A DNA stretch of 64,000 bases. Origin: Kineosporia rhizophila (GTDB taxonomy: Bacteria; Actinomycetota; Actinomycetes; Actinomycetales; Kineosporiaceae). Shown here piece by piece: positions 50,074 to 58,871 of this stretch (positions are counted from its first letter, which is position 1; every line of letters begins with the position of its first letter). The stretch covers positions 1 to 64,000 of the forward strand of contig NZ_JAJSOH010000028.1 of the NCBI RefSeq assembly GCF_021277265.1, given 5' to 3'. The translations under genes were made by a program, and so were the position numbers. The notes beneath the pieces were generated by a model. That model saw only the letters and a list, made by a program, of their open reading frames with translations. It ran no database searches and was not told where the DNA came from.

Positions 50074-50539
50074 GGCCTCAGATCACCCGGCCCGTGTGTC
50101 CGGTGGGGTTCTTGATCAGCGTCATAAGTCCTGAGGCTATGGCCCACCCGTGTTCACCGGCGCCGGAACCCGGCATTCCGCACTCGCCTGCTCGTTTCCG
50201 GACCTGGGCGACCTTGTCCGATAACGCGTAAGCGCGTCGTTTTACTAAATCGCGTTGCGCGTTACGCGATGAAGTGAAGTAGCTGGGTAGGTATTGAGAA
50301 GGAAACTTCTAGCTAGTTGATCTGCGGGGACGGCTGCAGAGGAGAGGTGCGCGTGATCCGGGCGGGAAGAAGGGGTTACGCGAATGCTCCAGGCGGGCTT
50401 CGACGCCACAAGCCGGTTCGTTCGTCCGCCGAATGCTGAGAAATGGACCGGGGGCCGCTGTCGTGGGCGCAGCCGTGCGTGGCGGTGACCGCGCAAAACG
50501 GATAGTGCCCACCGTTGCCGTCCTGCTTTGATCAGGAGC
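50074..50539. other. 466-base gap, part AT-rich, with hairpin
   Basis: There is no convincing gene. From about 50215 to 50330 the DNA is much less GC-rich and holds a bulged inverted repeat (CGCGTAA at 50225-50231, TTACGCG at 50262-50268, extended by GCGC on both sides) and the palindrome CTAGCTAG. The remainder, up to the GNAT gene, shows nothing distinctive. Confidence 0.5.
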
Positions 50540-51037
50540 ATGCCGGATCTGTTCACGCCCCGCCTGCAGTTACATCCGATCGACGTGGCCGAGGGAGAGC
50601 GCATCCACACCCGGACGGCGGGCCCCAACGACACCTGGGCCGACGACTTTCCCTTCGACGGCGACGTCGCTGCGGCCGGGGCCTTTCTCCGCACGACCAC
50701 GGCCCTGGGGCAGCAGCAGCCGTTCGGCTACTACCGGATCACCCGCCGGTCGGACGGAAAGGCCGTCGGAGGGATCGGTTTCAAGGGGCAACCACAGCAC
50801 GGCAGCGTCGAGATCGGCTACGGCCTGGCCGGCTCGGCCCGCGGCCACGGATACGCAGCCGAAGCCGTCACGGTCCTGCTGACCATCGCCGCAGGCCACG
50901 GGCTCAGCAGAGTGCTGGCCGACACGGACAGGGCCAACGTCGCCTCCCAGCGGACCCTGACCCGCGCCGGGTTCCACCGTGTCCGGGCCGAGGGCGAGGT
51001 CCTCTTCTACGAAGTGCAGCTCGCTACCGGACGTTGA
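50540..51037 (+). CDS. GNAT-family acetyltransferase (RimJ/RimL-like)
   Basis: This 165-residue acetyltransferase starts like the ribosomal-protein acetyltransferase subgroup (DLFTPRLQLHPIDVAEGERI). The acetyl-CoA site is EIGYGLAGSARGHGYAAEAV near residue 95, and ANVASQRTLTRAGFHRVRAE is the conserved end. The ATG at 50540 is close behind AGGAG, tighter than ideal; a TTG at 50528 would add four residues. Its substrate may be a small metabolite or a protein N-terminus. Confidence 0.85.
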   Translation: MPDLFTPRLQLHPIDVAEGERIHTRTAGPNDTWADDFPFDGDVAAAGAFLRTTTALGQQQPFGYYRITRRSDGKAVGGIGFKGQPQHGSVEIGYGLAGSARGHGYAAEAVTVLLTIAAGHGLSRVLADTDRANVASQRTLTRAGFHRVRAEGEVLFYEVQLATGR

Positions 51038-51248
51038 TCCCGATACTGAGGGCACTGAACCATGAGCTGAGCGTCAAAAGTTCTGCGTCGGCGGACAGCT
51101 CGGCCGCCCGGACCTTCGATGTGTATCGCCGGGAGAATGGCTCTGACAGAAGATTGGATCCAGCACGGAACGTCAGGGCCGGGCACGGTGGCGACAAGCT
51201 TCCTGCCCCCACCGAACCAACTGTTCGGCCCCGCCCGAGCCGCCGTCC

Positions 51249-52712
51249 TCAATTCGGTGTTGTTCGGGGCTGGCCTGGTGCGCCGAACCAGCGGGTGAGG
51301 TGTTCGTTCAGGTCCTGCTGGTCGTCGCCGGTCCAGGCGATGTAGCCGTCGGGGCGCAGGAGCAGGGCCGGTGTTTGCGCGGCCTCGGTGACGGCCGGGT
51401 CGGCGAGGCGGTCGACGCGGGCGGGCCAGCCGTCTGTGTTCAGCCGGCCGGTGCCGTCGACGAGAAGGCCTCTGCCGGCGTGCATCAGGCTGTACAGCGG
51501 GCCGTTGCTGCTGGTCTCGATGTCGGGTTGTCGTCGTCCCAGCAGGTCGGGGCCGGGGCCGAAGTCGTAGCGGAGGTCGGTGGCGGTGATCTTCGCGGTC
51601 AGCCGGCGGTTCACCTCGTCGATGTCCATGAGTTCGGTGAGCAGGCGGCGCACGGCCTGGGCGCCCGGTTCGGGTGAGAAGAGGTGCTGCTGGGCGCGGG
51701 TGTTGTCGAGGACGTCCGCGGCGACCGGGCGGCGTTCTGCCTGGTAGGTGTCGAGCAGCCCGGGCGGTGCCCAGCCGTGCACGTGGGCGGCGAGTTTCCA
51801 GCCCAGGTTGAAGGCGTCCTGCAGGCCGAGGTTCAGGCCCTGCCCGCCGATGGGGGGATGGATGTGCGCGGCGTCGCCGGCCAGCAGCACCCGCCCCACC
51901 CGGTACTGCTCGGCCAGTCTCGTGGCGTCCCCGAAGCGTGAGAGCCAGCGGGGGGAGTGAATGCCGAAGTCGGTGCCGGCGACGGCGTGCAGCTGGCTGC
52001 GGAAGTCCTCGATCGTGGGCGGCTGTGCGGGGTCGGTGATGCCTGCGGCGGGAAGGACGATGCTGTAGATCCCCTCCCCGAAAGGCCTGACCCAGAACGG
52101 TCTGACGCTGTGGGCGATCGCCTGCACCCGGGCGGCGATCTCCTGCGCGGGCGCCGCAGCGTGCATCTCACCCATCAGCGTCTGGGCGCGGGTGGGCTCT
52201 CCGGGGAAGCCCACGCCCAGCAGTTTGCGGACGGTGCTGCGGGCGCCGTCACAGCCGACGAGGTACCGCGAGCGCAGGTGCTGCCCGTCGCTCAGCTCGA
52301 CCCTGACCTCCTGCTCGTCCTGCTGTACCCCGGTGATCTCGCAGCCCCGGCGCACCTGGGCGCCCAGGCGCAGGGCGTGTTCCTCCAGCAGGCGCACGAT
52401 CACCGGTTGCGGGATGCCCAGCAGGTAGCCGTAGGTCGAGTCCGGGCCGGGGGCAGCGGGTTTGCTGATGGCGGCGAAGAGTCCTGCGGCGGGGCGCTTG
52501 CGGCCGTGTGCGAGCAGGCCTTCCAGGAGGCCGCGCGTGGCCAGCAGTTCGAGGCTGCGCACGTGCACGCCGACGATGCGGGTGAAGGGGGCGGGTTCGG
52601 TGTCGCGTTCCAGGACCAGCACGTTCACCTCGTGCAGGCGTAGTTCGGCGGCGAGCACTGCTCCGCTCGGCCCGCAGCCGGCGATGATCACGTCGTACGT
52701 CTCGTTGTTCAT
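51249..52712 (-). CDS. FAD-dependent aromatic monooxygenase (rifampin monooxygenase-like)
   Basis: This 487-residue group A flavoprotein monooxygenase uses NAD(P)H and oxygen to hydroxylate aromatic compounds. The dinucleotide motif is VIIAGCGPSGAVLAAELRLH. The DG motif region is YLVGCDGARSTVRKLLGV, and GDAAHIHPPIGGQGLNLGLQ binds the FAD ribose and pyrophosphate. Length and sequence resemble Rox-type rifampin monooxygenases and polyketide hydroxylases. I saw no rifamycin-associated element in the short upstream region, so the drug assignment is tentative. It is divergent from the Nudix gene with 98 bases between starts. Its stop codon lies inside a dispersed-motif copy (51243-51254). Confidence 0.8.
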   Translation of the reverse strand: MNNETYDVIIAGCGPSGAVLAAELRLHEVNVLVLERDTEPAPFTRIVGVHVRSLELLATRGLLEGLLAHGRKRPAAGLFAAISKPAAPGPDSTYGYLLGIPQPVIVRLLEEHALRLGAQVRRGCEITGVQQDEQEVRVELSDGQHLRSRYLVGCDGARSTVRKLLGVGFPGEPTRAQTLMGEMHAAAPAQEIAARVQAIAHSVRPFWVRPFGEGIYSIVLPAAGITDPAQPPTIEDFRSQLHAVAGTDFGIHSPRWLSRFGDATRLAEQYRVGRVLLAGDAAHIHPPIGGQGLNLGLQDAFNLGWKLAAHVHGWAPPGLLDTYQAERRPVAADVLDNTRAQQHLFSPEPGAQAVRRLLTELMDIDEVNRRLTAKITATDLRYDFGPGPDLLGRRQPDIETSSNGPLYSLMHAGRGLLVDGTGRLNTDGWPARVDRLADPAVTEAAQTPALLLRPDGYIAWTGDDQQDLNEHLTRWFGAPGQPRTTPN

Positions 52713-52810
52713 CAGGGGGTCGGCCCTTCGTGAGTGGCCTGGTGGCCGGGGGTCGTAGTGTTTGCGGGTTGATCTGTCGGTGAGTGGGTTGTGTCTGCGG
52801 GGAGCGCTTC

Positions 52811-53212
52811 ATGGTGATCGCGATCGACAAGGTGGCCTGGATCCACGTCGTGGACGGGCTGATCCTCAGCACCCTCTCGGCCGGTAAGAGCGTCTACTAC
52901 CTGCCGGGCGGTAAACGTGAGCCCGGGGAGAGCGACGTGCAGACGCTGGTGCGGGAGGTCCGGGAGGAGCTGAGCGTGGACATCGTGGTGGCGAGCGCGG
53001 TGCACCTGAAGACGTTCCAGGCGCAGGCCCATGGGCGCCCGGACGGCGAGATCGTGCAGATGACCTGCTACACCGCCGGCTACGAGGGCGATCTGAAACC
53101 GGACAACGAGATCGCCGAACTGGTCTGGTTCGGTTACGCCGACCGGCACCGGGTGTCCCCGGTGGACCAGCTGATCTTCGACCACCTGCACGAGCGCGGC
53201 GTCCTGCACTGA
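52811..53212 (+). CDS. Nudix hydrolase
   Basis: This 133-residue pyrophosphohydrolase has a near-complete Nudix box: GKREPGE, seven residues, then REVREELSVDI, with Ser in place of the usual Gly near the end. It should cleave a nucleoside diphosphate linked to another moiety; the exact substrate is unknown. The ATG at 52811 follows GGGGAG at good spacing. It is divergent from the monooxygenase gene and could share its regulatory region. Confidence 0.9.
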   Translation: MVIAIDKVAWIHVVDGLILSTLSAGKSVYYLPGGKREPGESDVQTLVREVREELSVDIVVASAVHLKTFQAQAHGRPDGEIVQMTCYTAGYEGDLKPDNEIAELVWFGYADRHRVSPVDQLIFDHLHERGVLH

Positions 53213-53290
53213 CCCGCTGCACTGGCTCGGCTGACAGTCGGCGCCGGCCCGGCAGGACGCAGCAACGTCACGCCCGGGCCGGCGCGGCCC

Positions 53291-54055
53291 CTAGCTTGCG
53301 GTGGCGAGCGGTTCGAGGTGGCGGCCGAAGAAGGCTGTGGCGCTGTCGATCTCGTGGCGGGGGACGGCTGCGTGGCCGCCGGGGTTGGCGTGCAGGGTCT
53401 TGTCGGTGGAGGCGAACGCCTCGAACAGGGCCAGGGACTGCTCGCGGGAGATGAACTCGTCGTCCCACTGCGCCAGGAACTGCACCGGCACGGTGATCCG
53501 GGCGGCCTGCTCGGCGCCGGCCAGGGCGCTGCCGCAGCCCAGGACCGCTGCGCGCACGCGGGGTTCGGCGGCCACGAACGGCACTCCCAGGCCGCAGCCC
53601 AGCGACAGACCCCAGTAGCCGACCGGCCCGGCGCCCACGTGCGGCAGTTCCTGCAGGGCGTCGAGGACGGCGGTCCACTCGGGCACGGTCTGCTGGGCGA
53701 CCACGGCCTGGAACTGCGCGATGACCTGCGCCCGGGGCTCGCCCTGCTCGACGCGCTGCTGGTTGCGGGCGGCCATCGGGCCGAACTGCGGATGGTCCGG
53801 GCGATCGCCGTGCCCCGGCACGTCGACGCACGCGGCGGCGGCCCCGAGCTCACGGACGAACCGGTGGGCGCGCGCCAGCACACCGGGGGCTCTCTTGTGC
53901 TGCCCGCCCCCGTGTCCGAGCAGAATCAATGGACGAGGGGACGTTGCGTCCGCGGGGGAGAACAGGACACCGGGGACCTCGCCCACGGTGAAGGACTGCT
54001 CGAGGACGCCGTCGGTGACCGACTCGTCAGTGAGGGACGATGCGGTGGAATGCAT
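53291..54055 (-). CDS. Alpha/beta hydrolase (dienelactone hydrolase-like)
   Basis: This 254-residue serine hydrolase has the oxyanion-hole region RPLILLGHGGGQHKRAPG, the nucleophile elbow GYWGLSLGCGLGVPF (G-x-S-x-G), a late Asp in VQFLAQWDDEFISREQ, and the His in ANPGGHAAVPRHE. The triad therefore appears complete. No signal peptide is seen. The ATG at 54055 has a gap of about 300 bases upstream. The ester or lactone substrate is unknown. Confidence 0.85.
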   Translation of the reverse strand: MHSTASSLTDESVTDGVLEQSFTVGEVPGVLFSPADATSPRPLILLGHGGGQHKRAPGVLARAHRFVRELGAAAACVDVPGHGDRPDHPQFGPMAARNQQRVEQGEPRAQVIAQFQAVVAQQTVPEWTAVLDALQELPHVGAGPVGYWGLSLGCGLGVPFVAAEPRVRAAVLGCGSALAGAEQAARITVPVQFLAQWDDEFISREQSLALFEAFASTDKTLHANPGGHAAVPRHEIDSATAFFGRHLEPLATAS

Positions 54056-54361
54056 GGTGAAGCCTTTCGGGATGCCCTGGTGCGGGCCCTCCCTAGGGCT
54101 GGTAGGGGTGGGAGGCCCGGTCCGTCATAGCGTTGATCGGTCTCACCTCCCCTGTGCCGGGCACTCACGCGGGTGCCTCGTACGTTGCTGCCGGTGAAGT
54201 TACCACGCCACGCCCGCAGGTGGCGCGGGGTTTTCCGGAGCTCGCCGAATGTGGGCGTATCCACCCAGGTCGGGCAGCGTCGGGCAGTATGCCTGCGGAT
54301 CTTGCTCACATCGGGTGCATAAGTGTGGCTGCCCGATCGGGCAATAACTAGCCTCGCGAGC
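54056..54361. other. Divergent intergenic region with palindrome
   Basis: This 306-base gap between divergent genes has no coding signal. A perfect 12-base palindrome GCCCGATCGGGC (54331-54342) lies just before a -10-like TAGCCT (54349-54354), 8 bases ahead of the DUF3152 GTG. This suggests a controlled, leaderless promoter. Two GTCGGGCAG copies occur at about 54272-54290. Confidence 0.45.
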
Positions 54362-55171
54362 GTGTCACCTCTTGCACCTCACCGATCCCCTTCCCCTTCT
54401 GCCTCCGCCTGGCGTCCCGCGGTCCGTGCGCTCGCGGCCGCGGCGCTCGCCGGCGTCCTGCTGGCCGTGACCGCTGTCTCCGCCGGTGCTGCCGGCCCGG
54501 TCTCCGGTGTCAGCGGGGGTGATCTGGCGGCTGCCAAGGCCAAAGCCGATGCCAAGAAGGCGAAGATCACGTATCCGCGGGCCGGGAGGAAGGCGTTCAA
54601 GGTGGCGACGGGCCGCAGTGCGGTGGCGGGGTCGCGGGGGCCGCTGCTGAGGTACCGGGTGTCGGTGGAGAAGGACATCAAGGGCGTCACCGCCAACCAG
54701 TTCGCCGCGCGGGTGGTGCAGACGCTCTCGGACGAGCGCAGCTGGGTCGGCACCGGGCAGGTGCGGCTGCAGCGGGTGCCGAACTCGGCCGAGTACGACT
54801 TCACGATCTACCTGGCCACACCACAGACCCGCGACTCGCTGTGCGGTGACGCCACCCGCGCGAACCCCGACCGGTACACGTCCTGCCGTAACGGTGACCG
54901 GGTGGTGCTGAACGTGGCGCGCTGGGCCAAGGGTGTGCCGAAGTACGGGGCGTCGCTGGAGACCTATCGCACGTACATGATCAACCACGAGACCGGGCAC
55001 CGGCTGGGCCACCACCACCAGAAGTGCACCGGCAGCGGCCGTAAGGCGCCGGTGATGCAGCAGCAGACGCTGGGCCTGCACGGCTGCAAGGCCAACGCCT
55101 GGCCCCGGGTCAACGGCAGCCTGTACGAGGGCCCGGCCGGCGCCTACAACGACCCCATCCCCAGCGCCTGA
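54362..55171 (+). CDS. Secreted DUF3152 protein, metallopeptidase-like
   Basis: This 269-residue protein of the actinobacterial DUF3152 family is exported: an Arg-containing N-tail leads to ALAAAALAGVLLAVTAVSAG. The conserved core runs from about residue 80, with four Cys residues (DSLCGD, TSCRNG, HQKCTG, LHGCKA) that could form two disulfides. A zinc-protease-like motif is present, NHETGHRLGHHH (H-E-x2-H-x3-H). Proteolysis is likely by analogy but the family has no settled role. The GTG at 54362 sits 8 bases from a -10-like box, so the message may be leaderless; a frame open from 54323 is less likely. Confidence 0.85.
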   Translation: MSPLAPHRSPSPSASAWRPAVRALAAAALAGVLLAVTAVSAGAAGPVSGVSGGDLAAAKAKADAKKAKITYPRAGRKAFKVATGRSAVAGSRGPLLRYRVSVEKDIKGVTANQFAARVVQTLSDERSWVGTGQVRLQRVPNSAEYDFTIYLATPQTRDSLCGDATRANPDRYTSCRNGDRVVLNVARWAKGVPKYGASLETYRTYMINHETGHRLGHHHQKCTGSGRKAPVMQQQTLGLHGCKANAWPRVNGSLYEGPAGAYNDPIPSA

Positions 55172-55198
55172 CCCGGCTTTCCTGCTCAATCGTGGCCC

Positions 55199-56165
55199 CT
55201 AGCGGGCACTTCCGGGAGATTTTAGGGTTTCGAGCCACTGCCAGAGGACGTCGGTGACCGCCTTCGGGCGGTCCTCGGGCAGGAAGTGCCCCGCGGGTTC
55301 GCCGACGTCGGTGACGGTGAGGTTGGGCAGGTGCCGGGTGCACCAGTCGGTGACCTCGGGGGTGACGATCGGTGTTCCCGGGGCGGTGATCAGCAGCTTG
55401 GGCACCGGGGAACGGGTGGCGTTGACGGCGGCTGCCTCGAGGGCTGCGTGGGTGGGTGCCGGTACGCCGGCGACGGGGATCTGCCGGGCCCAGTCCAGCA
55501 GGGCCCGCCGCGAGTGCGGGTCGGGGTAGTGACGGCGGTACTCGTGCAGTTCGTCCTCGGTCAGCGCCCGCTGCAGGGCCGCGGGCAGCAGGGTGTCGAG
55601 GAAGAAGTTGTCGTGCAGCACCATCTGCTCACCCACCTGTGGGGTGCGCAGACGCTGGAACAGCTCCCGCCCGCCGGGGTCGAACGCCTCCCAGCCGGGC
55701 AGGGGCCGGATGTGGCCCTCCATGACCGCGATCGCCGTGACCTGCCCCAGATCGCGCCGCCGACGGCGCCGCAGCAGGTCCAGCCCAAGGGCCACACCCC
55801 AGTCGTGCCCGACCACCACCAGCCCGTCCAGCCCACCCTTCTCGTCCTTCTCGTCCTTCTCGTCCTGGGCCGAGCCCTCCGGCCGCTCGAGGGTGAGCAG
55901 GAGTTCCTCGAGGTGGGCGACGTGGTCGGCGAAGGAGTAGCTCAGGTAGGGCCGGGCCGAGCGGCCCATGCCGATCAGGTCGGGCGCCAGGCACCGCCAG
56001 CCCGGCCTGCGCCCGGCGATCACGTGCCGCCACAGGTGGGAACTGGTGGGGTTGCCGTGCAGGAACAGGACGGGCCGGCCTGCCCCGGTGTCCCGCAGGT
56101 ACATGGGTGTCCCGCAGGTACATGGTCGTGCCCAGGACGCCCACCATGCTCACGTCCTCCATCAT
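55199..56165 (-). pseudogene. Haloalkane dehalogenase-like alpha/beta hydrolase, frameshifted at the N-terminus by a 19-bp tandem duplication
   Basis: The body (from ATG 56104, 301 residues) matches subfamily II haloalkane dehalogenases. It has VLFLHGNPTSSHLWRHVI with the halide-binding Asn, the nucleophile Asp and adjacent Trp in VVVGHDWGVALG, the acid Glu in AVMEGHIRPLPGW, and the His in GEPAGHFLPEDRP. An in-frame DEK triplet repeat (55838-55864) lies before the nucleophile. Upstream, the 19-base unit GGTGTCCCGCAGGTACATG (plus strand) is present twice in tandem (56087-56105 and 56106-56124). With one copy removed, the frame from ATG 56165 reads MMEDVSMVGVLGTTMYLRDT and continues into the body. 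The duplication shifts that frame. Translation restarting at 56104 would lose about 14 residues, so some activity may remain. Confidence 0.85.
56087..56124. repeat. Perfect 19-bp tandem duplication
   Basis: Two exact 19-base copies abut each other at the start of the dehalogenase-like gene and cause its frameshift. The lack of any difference between the copies suggests a recent event. Confidence 0.95.
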
Positions 56166-56320
56166 GCGCGCGGCCGGTCCGTTCCGCCCGTTCCGCCCAG
56201 CAGTTCGCGGTACAGCCGGGCCGTCCGCCGCGCCACCTCGTCCCAGGTGAAGTGCTGCAGCACGCGCTCACGGTCGGCCCGGCCCATCGTCGCGGCCCGG
56301 TCCTGCTCGTGCACGAGGCG
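56162..56320 (-). pseudogene. C-terminal fragment of a GT4 glycosyltransferase
   Basis: The last ~50 codons of a minus-strand frame (DRAATMGRADRERVLQHFTW, DEVARRTARLYRELLGG) are typical of the C-terminus of actinobacterial GT4 glycosyltransferases. Upstream in the frame there is no donor-binding domain, only unrelated sequence, so the rest of the gene is gone. Its end overlaps the original start of the dehalogenase-like gene by 4 bases, suggesting an old operon. It is not expected to be functional. Confidence 0.72.
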
Positions 56321-56780
56321 CTGGTCGAGGCCTGGACGGGCAGCTACCTCCCGCGGGTCTGGGCGGAGGTTTCGGAACATGGCAACGAAGTGCGTCGCCG
56401 GCGATCGGCAGATGGTGGACCGCGGCCCATCGTCCGGCGGCGAGGGGCGTTCACCAGCATGTCTCACGGATTGCGCTCAGCTGCCTCCGAGGCGTCCATA
56501 TCTTCTGCCGCGTGAGTGTCGTCGTCCGGCCAGCTCAACGCTCGTATGTCCTGGGAAGCTCTCGGGCAGAGGACTGAGGCGAATGATGGTCCGTGTCTGT
56601 GGGTGGCGCGCAGGGTCGTGACTCCGTTCATTTCTTCACCGCGCTCGCCCGTCTGTCCGTCCGGCCCGTCCTGTGGAGAACTGAGCAGTCTGCTGGTGGT
56701 GGGCGTGCTCAGGCGGACGGCGGGTCCGGGGTGCGCGACTGGTGCGCGGCCAGGGCCAGGGCGAGCGGGCAGGGCTCCGC
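56321..56780. other. 460-base region without a supported gene
   Basis: Short frames on both strands cross this stretch, but none shows a recognisable domain, a good start or neighbour-like codon use. It probably contains decayed DNA from the lost glycosyltransferase gene. Confidence 0.4.
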
Positions 56781-57485
56781 TCAGGACAGGTGCCCCACGT
56801 CGTTGAAGCTGATCAGGGTGGCCGGGCGGCCGGTCTCCCACTGAAGGACAGTGAGCCCGCAGTTGGCCTGGTTCAGGCCGAGCCAGCACCAGTGCGGGGC
56901 CTGCATCACGTGCCGCACGAACCAGCCGATGACGAAGTTGTGGGTGACTACCAGGTCCACCCGCTCAGCCTGATCGGTCTGACCCGCCCGACTCGCCTGA
57001 CTCGCCTGACTTTCCTGGCCCGCCTGTTCCGGGCCGCTGCAGGCACTGAGAGCGCTGAGGTGCTCAACCGCCTGCTGCAGTCGCACGGCTCCGGGGTCAC
57101 GCTCCTGCAGCGGTACGGCCTCGAAGAAGTCCTGGTAGCGCTGCGGGTAGTCGTGCCCGGGTCGGCCCGGCTGTGGGTCGGCGGGGAACGGGGTGCGGTC
57201 CTTGACCAGGTCGCAGGCGTGCATCGGGACTCCGGGCAGGTGCTGGGCCAGGATCGTGGCCGTCTGCTCGGCCCTTGGCAGGCTGCTGTGATGGATGGTG
57301 TCGAACCGGGTGCCTGCCAGGCGTCGCGCGAGCTGCTGGGCCTGGACACGCCCCCGATCGGAAAGACCCAGGTCGTTCTCGCCCGGGTCGGCCTCACCGG
57401 GGACGGCGCTCGCGGTGGTGAGGGTGGCGGGCCCGGGCGCCTGCTGCTCGCCGTGGCGGACCAGGTACAGCGTGGTGCGTGCCAT
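56781..57485 (-). CDS. Histidine phosphatase family protein (phosphoglycerate mutase-like)
   Basis: This 234-residue protein has the catalytic RHG motif at the N-terminus (TTLYLVRHGEQQAPGP), the second Arg region FDTIHHSSLPRAEQTATILA, an acidic loop, and the late His in VDLVVTHNFVIGWFVRHV. It acts on a phosphoester or a related metabolite; the substrate is unknown. An in-frame microsatellite (QESQASQASRAGQTDQA, about 56965-57020) interrupts the middle. The ATG at 57485 is the first start that places RHG at the normal position. Confidence 0.88.
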   Translation of the reverse strand: MARTTLYLVRHGEQQAPGPATLTTASAVPGEADPGENDLGLSDRGRVQAQQLARRLAGTRFDTIHHSSLPRAEQTATILAQHLPGVPMHACDLVKDRTPFPADPQPGRPGHDYPQRYQDFFEAVPLQERDPGAVRLQQAVEHLSALSACSGPEQAGQESQASQASRAGQTDQAERVDLVVTHNFVIGWFVRHVMQAPHWCWLGLNQANCGLTVLQWETGRPATLISFNDVGHLS

Positions 57486-57587
57486 CGGGCCCCCTGTGGT
57501 TGTGACGATTCGTGCGGCTTGGTGCACGTTGTCTACCAGCCCCCTCCGACAGTCTCGAATCCGCCGCTATCGGGCAGAATGCGGTGC

Positions 57588-58694
57588 ATGCTTCCTGATG
57601 CCGTGCCGGACCGTGAGCCCGAAACCTGGCCCGGGAGCTCGGAAGTGGTGGTGCCCGGCAGCGGGTCGAGTGGGTCGAGTGAGTCCGGGCTGGACCCGGC
57701 CTACGAGTACGTGGCCCGGCTGGCGGTCATTGATGCGCAGGCGGCCGAGGACGCGCTGGCGCCTTCCACTCGGGAGGCGTACCGGCGGGCGTGGGAGGTG
57801 TTCGAGGGGTGGGCGGCGAACAACTCGCTGATGGCGCTTCCGGCGACGGCCTCCACGGTGCGGGCGTTCGTGGCGCACCTGCGTGACCGGCCGGTCCCGG
57901 CCAGCCTGCCCACGATCAATCAGCACCTGTCGGCGATCTGGGCCCGGCACGCGGACCTGGGGCTGCCCTCGGCCCGGCAGGACGGGCAGTTACGGCTGCG
58001 GCTGCAGGGGTACGCCCGGCAGGACCAGGAGCGCCTGGTCCGGCAGATGTCGGCGCTGATGGTCCGCGACGTGCAGCGGATCGTCTCGGTGATGGACGAG
58101 GACCTGCAGCAGGCCCGCCGCGAACTGGACGACGAGCGCGCGGTACGCAAGACCCAGCTGCTGTGCGCCCGCGACAAGGGGGTGATCCTGGTCGGCCTGG
58201 CCACCGCGATGCGCCGCTCGGAGCTGGCCCGCCTGGAGGTCGCCGACCTGCGCGAGGACGTCGAGGGACTGGTCATCACGCCCCGCTGGACCAAACGCGA
58301 CCAGGCCGGCACCGAGCGCAACCCACGGGCCGTCCCACGCGGCGCCGCCCGTGCCACCTGCCCGGTCAGCGCCGTGCAGCACTGGCTGTCCCTGGCCGGT
58401 ATCGACGCCGGCCCGCTGTTCCGCCCGGTGACGCGGTGGGGCACGGTCGGCCCCCGCGGGTTCACGCCGCAGGTGATCCGGACCATCGTGCAGCAGCGCG
58501 CGGAGGCGGCCGGCCTGCCGGGCACGTGGGGGGCACACTCGCTGCGGGCGGGTTTCGCCACGCAGTCGGCCAAGAACGGGGTGGCCCGGCACGTGATCAT
58601 GGCCGACGGAGACTGGCGCTCGGCCGCGGTGGACCGGTACATGCGCCGCGGCGCGCTCTGGGACGGAGCAGCCGCCAAGAGCCTGGGCCTGTAA
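57588..58694 (+). CDS. Tyrosine-type site-specific recombinase/integrase
   Basis: This 368-residue DNA strand-exchange enzyme is intact. After a Ser/Gly-rich tail, the core-binding SAM-like domain spans about residues 40-140 (ALAPSTREAYRRAWEVFEGW, ATASTVRAFVAHLRDR, TINQHLSAIWARHADLGLP). The catalytic domain holds Arg in GLATAMRRSELARLEVADL, Lys in PRWTKRDQ, H-x-x-R in GAHSLRAGFATQSAKNG, Trp in DGDWRSAAV in place of the second His, and the nucleophile Tyr in VDRYMRRG. The start may be ATG 57588 or ATG 57579. No att-like core or tRNA is visible beside it. It could belong to a mobile element or be a degraded element's survivor. Confidence 0.88.
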   Translation: MLPDAVPDREPETWPGSSEVVVPGSGSSGSSESGLDPAYEYVARLAVIDAQAAEDALAPSTREAYRRAWEVFEGWAANNSLMALPATASTVRAFVAHLRDRPVPASLPTINQHLSAIWARHADLGLPSARQDGQLRLRLQGYARQDQERLVRQMSALMVRDVQRIVSVMDEDLQQARRELDDERAVRKTQLLCARDKGVILVGLATAMRRSELARLEVADLREDVEGLVITPRWTKRDQAGTERNPRAVPRGAARATCPVSAVQHWLSLAGIDAGPLFRPVTRWGTVGPRGFTPQVIRTIVQQRAEAAGLPGTWGAHSLRAGFATQSAKNGVARHVIMADGDWRSAAVDRYMRRGALWDGAAAKSLGL

Positions 58695-58871
58695 CCAGCC
58701 CGGTCAGCCCAGGTCATGCCAGGTCAGACAGGTCGGCCAACTCAGGCGGGTCAGGCGAGCCGGGTCCGGTCAGCCCGGTCAGCCCGGTCAGGCGAGCCGG
58801 GCCAGGCCAGATCCGGTCAGGCCAGATGTGGGTCGGGGTGGGCCAGGGTCTTCCGGGTCCCCTGGTGGGCG
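58695..58871. repeat. Degenerate CCGGTCAGCC repeat tract
   Basis: The whole gap after the recombinase is built of imperfect 10-base units around CCGGTCAGCC. A longer direct repeat, GGTCAGGCGAGCCGGG, occurs at about 58749 and 58787. There is no coding signal. Its place immediately after a recombinase gene makes it worth checking as a recombination or attachment region. Confidence 0.65.

Noticed and set aside
50245..50700. Minus-strand 151-residue frame near the GNAT gene
   Set aside because: It is a composition artefact overlapping the GNAT coding region; no motifs were seen.
52640..52810. Rifamycin-associated element upstream of the monooxygenase
   Set aside because: I looked for the GGGGCTTGC-type palindrome and did not see it; the Rox name stays tentative.
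57486..57587. tRNA gene or att site next to the recombinase
   Set aside because: No T-loop-like GTTCGAATCC sequence or CCA end, and no direct repeat pair, was found.
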